Shown here in pieces: positions 61,701-64,000 of a stretch of DNA of 64,000 nucleotides. Below the pieces are notes generated by a model. That model made no database searches, had not been told where the DNA came from, and saw nothing but the letters and a program-made list of their open reading frames with translations. The stretch lies in NCBI RefSeq assembly GCF_004027225.2, contig NC_044289.2, positions 8,473,761-8,537,760 of the forward strand, read 5' to 3'. The translations under genes and the position numbers were made by a program. The stretch is from Strigops habroptila. Taxonomy: Eukaryota; Chordata; Aves; Psittaciformes; Psittacidae. The first letter of the stretch is position 1, and each line of letters begins with the position of its first letter.

Positions 61701-63951
61701 TTTTAAAACCAGATCCAAGTATCACATGAGCAGAGGCTTATCCTCTGCAAGACGCGCTAGAATGTGCTTTTCCATCATGTTTTTGTGATGTAGGAACATG
61801 CAGCAGGGAAAGAAAAATACAAAGTCGAAAGAAGAAATCGTCTTCACCACCTTTAATTGTGTTTCGAGGTGGCAGCTATCTGTGTGAGCTCCTACACAGT
61901 GTCCCCAGAAAGATGCAGTTTGAACAATAAACCAGCAGCACTCAGGATTAAGGCCTCTATCAGTGTTGCTAGTATCTTTTATGTGGTTTTGATAAACACT
62001 TCAGCTGTCATTTGCATCAAAATGGCAGATTCCTGCTCAAAACTAGCATCAATTTGTCCCGTGCACAGGGGGGGTTACTGGATACGCAGATGCACCAGAA
62101 AGCACTCCTGGATGAGTGAATGGGATCAAGTCCTCATGTGAGGTGAGACCTAAGAGCAGCAGAACTTGGCCCAAAGCTAGCTCCTTTGGGATCTGGGGGA
62201 AAACCAAACTTACATTGAATACACATGATTTTTGCAATTAAAAATTGTAATCAGAATATTTCCCAATCATTTTGGCAGAGCTGTTTATTGCTCTTATGCT
62301 CTGACTGCAGTGGAAAGTACCTTCTGTTGTGGGGTTTTAAATTGTTCTTTAAAAAATGTTAGAATCATGCCAAGACATTTTTCTCCACATTACAAACAAC
62401 TGGGGAAACGCTTCTTTTCAATACATTTATTCTGTATTTCTGATTCTTTATTTAATTGTGTTTGCAGTCAAAATATAGTTGTCCTTTTCGCAATGTGATG
62501 CGCTGGTGGCTGTAAAAATATTTGCTGTGTCCTCAGTGGAAAGGCTTCTAGCCTATAATTTCAGGAATATTGACTGGATACTCTAATGGCTTTTTACATC
62601 TGTAGCTGGAAAATCTTTAGCCTTGTTATTTAAATTTTAAGAAGAGAAACCAGTATTGTTAGGAGAAACTGATGTCTCCTGTCACTTACCCCAATGACCT
62701 CTCATAAGGTGATAAAGGTTTCTATAGTGACCTGAGGAAGTAATGTCTCAGGTATCATTGTGAATTAAAAGTCTGTCGCAGGAAAAGCTTTCTTTTTTCT
62801 CTCAGGTATCCTGTTCTGGTTTTGTCTTTATTCCAGTTGCTAGACATGGAGAAGGACGCATAAAACACACAGTATTTGGTTACATGGCTGTCTTTTATCT
62901 TTTAGAGACTTCACGATGTTGTAGGGAAGTAAAAACGTCCATGACAAAGCAAAGTTGGATTTTTTTAATGCTATATACCTTTAGAGTAGCAAATAACACT
63001 TATGTTCAGGGTCTGCTGCTGTAATACCACTGAATTCTGTGACCTGTGATATCAGCTAATTTATTCCATAACCTTCATGAGATGGGTTTGCTTCTATAAA
63101 AAACAGGAATTCTATATTATTGCAGATTCTTTTTGGCAGAGGTGGTGCAGGATTGCTCTAAATTTCTGGTTTCAGACCTCATGTAAACTTGCTTTTAATG
63201 TCTGAAAGCCAAAGCTCTTTTGGTTAGTGATAGAGTGGGTGAATTTTGTAGGTAAAAGTGGAACGTTATCTGGGAAATAATTATTTGAGGACCTGTAGTG
63301 GGGTTTTTTTTGGAGGGGTGTTGTTTTTTGTGAGTAGTTGTGTTCTGGTGCATTTATGCCTTATGCTCCTGGATAAAACATGTTATGCCATGAATGTCTT
63401 TCAGTTTATCAAACCTGACTTGAGACACACCTAAAACAAAGCTTGGAGAAACCTCCAAATTTTCAGCTTGAGTATCCCATCGATGTATTTCAAAAAGAAG
63501 AGCTGTTAAAATCTTCGTGCTATCTGTATAAGCAGCATTTTGAAGTAAAGGCTGGTCCTACACAGCAGATTTGTGCTGGATGTCCCTGTTGGTGAGAACT
63601 GTGCAGACAATTTTCTATCATTTTGCTTTTGATCACAAGATGGAAGCTTATTGAGACTGGGAAGCCCTGGGCCGGTTGGGGCAGTGCAAGACCAGTGGTT
63701 CAGGTGGTGTCACAGCCCTCAGCCATCATCCCTTTCTATCTGGTAATTGGTTTTGCACCTTTTAAATGTTGGTCTCTGAAAGAAAGTACTCATCCCCTGC
63801 CTTTTCTTAATGCAGATCACAACTTCATACTTCCAAAGTAAGTCTCCACTTAACTGTTGCCGGCCATATTTAAATATTATATTAGTAATGTGTATTTTCA
63901 GTGAGTAATGCTGATGCATTCCCCACCTGGAGAAGGTGACGTGTGCCTCAG
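58761..63951. other. Downstream noncoding DNA
   Basis: No finger-coding exon or transposon is seen in these 5.2 kb. A moderately GC-rich patch lies at about 59150-59350. If the exon proposed at 63952 is real, this stretch is intronic for the longer ZFP64 transcripts; otherwise it is intergenic. Confidence 0.5.
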
Positions 63952-64000
63952 AAGTATATTGTGAGGACGAGAATGACTTGGATACCTCAGTGATGAGCGA
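63952..64000 (+). CDS. ZFP64: Possible start of alternative ZFP64 3' exon (partial)
   Basis: An AG acceptor (63950-63951, GTGCCTCAG) precedes a frame that stays open to the window edge. Read in phase 1 after the G of exon 5, it encodes EVYCEDENDLDTSVMS. From memory, human ZFP64 isoforms 3 and 4 leave the main form after the same SHT residue and continue ASELDDD before a second set of fingers. The similar start (SE plus acidic residues; here TCA-GAA spans the acceptor) and matching phase suggest homology. The upstream pyrimidine tract is weak and only 49 bases are visible, so this is an inference. Confidence 0.38.

Noticed and set aside
1-64000. CRISPR arrays, tRNA or rRNA genes, bacterial operon structure
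   Set aside because: Nothing of this kind is seen. The window is vertebrate nuclear DNA with spliced exons and CR1 elements.

Overview
The window is vertebrate nuclear DNA, most likely from a bird. The gene has short GT-AG introns, and the only clear transposons are CR1 LINE copies with the avian 3' tail (repeats of ATTCTATG). Interspersed repeat content is otherwise very low. One protein-coding gene can be supported: a zinc-finger gene on the + strand, at positions 47128 to 56564, recognised as ZFP64. I cannot name the species.

Layout. Positions 1 to about 46.8 kb form an AT-rich gene desert. It holds a 5'-truncated CR1 with an open C-terminal reverse-transcriptase frame (6934-7428, minus strand), a short CR1 tail remnant (30511-30565), a roughly 600-bp polypyrimidine block (24947-25556), a 14-G run (39697-39710), several small tandem or inverted repeats, and some CTCF-like and CRE-like motifs. 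Positions 46880-47650 are a CpG island that is the ZFP64 promoter, first exon and start of intron 1. Six coding exons follow (47128-47182, 47731-47970, 49355-49516, 50486-50548, 51108-51359, 55264-56564). They total 2073 nt, giving 690 residues plus a stop, and every intron is phase 1. The predicted protein has one atypical N-terminal C-C-H-C finger, ten further C2H2-type fingers, and a Ser/Gln/Pro-rich C-terminal tail. A likely 3' UTR runs to an AATAAA at 58715.

The rest (58.7-64 kb) is noncoding until the last 49 bases. There a phase-compatible splice acceptor opens a frame encoding an acidic stretch. I think this may be the first part of an alternative downstream exon, as in mammalian ZFP64 isoforms that replace the main last exon with a duplicated finger module. 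This is the most interesting lead in the window. No new multi-gene system is visible, and most other open frames look like chance or low-complexity frames.
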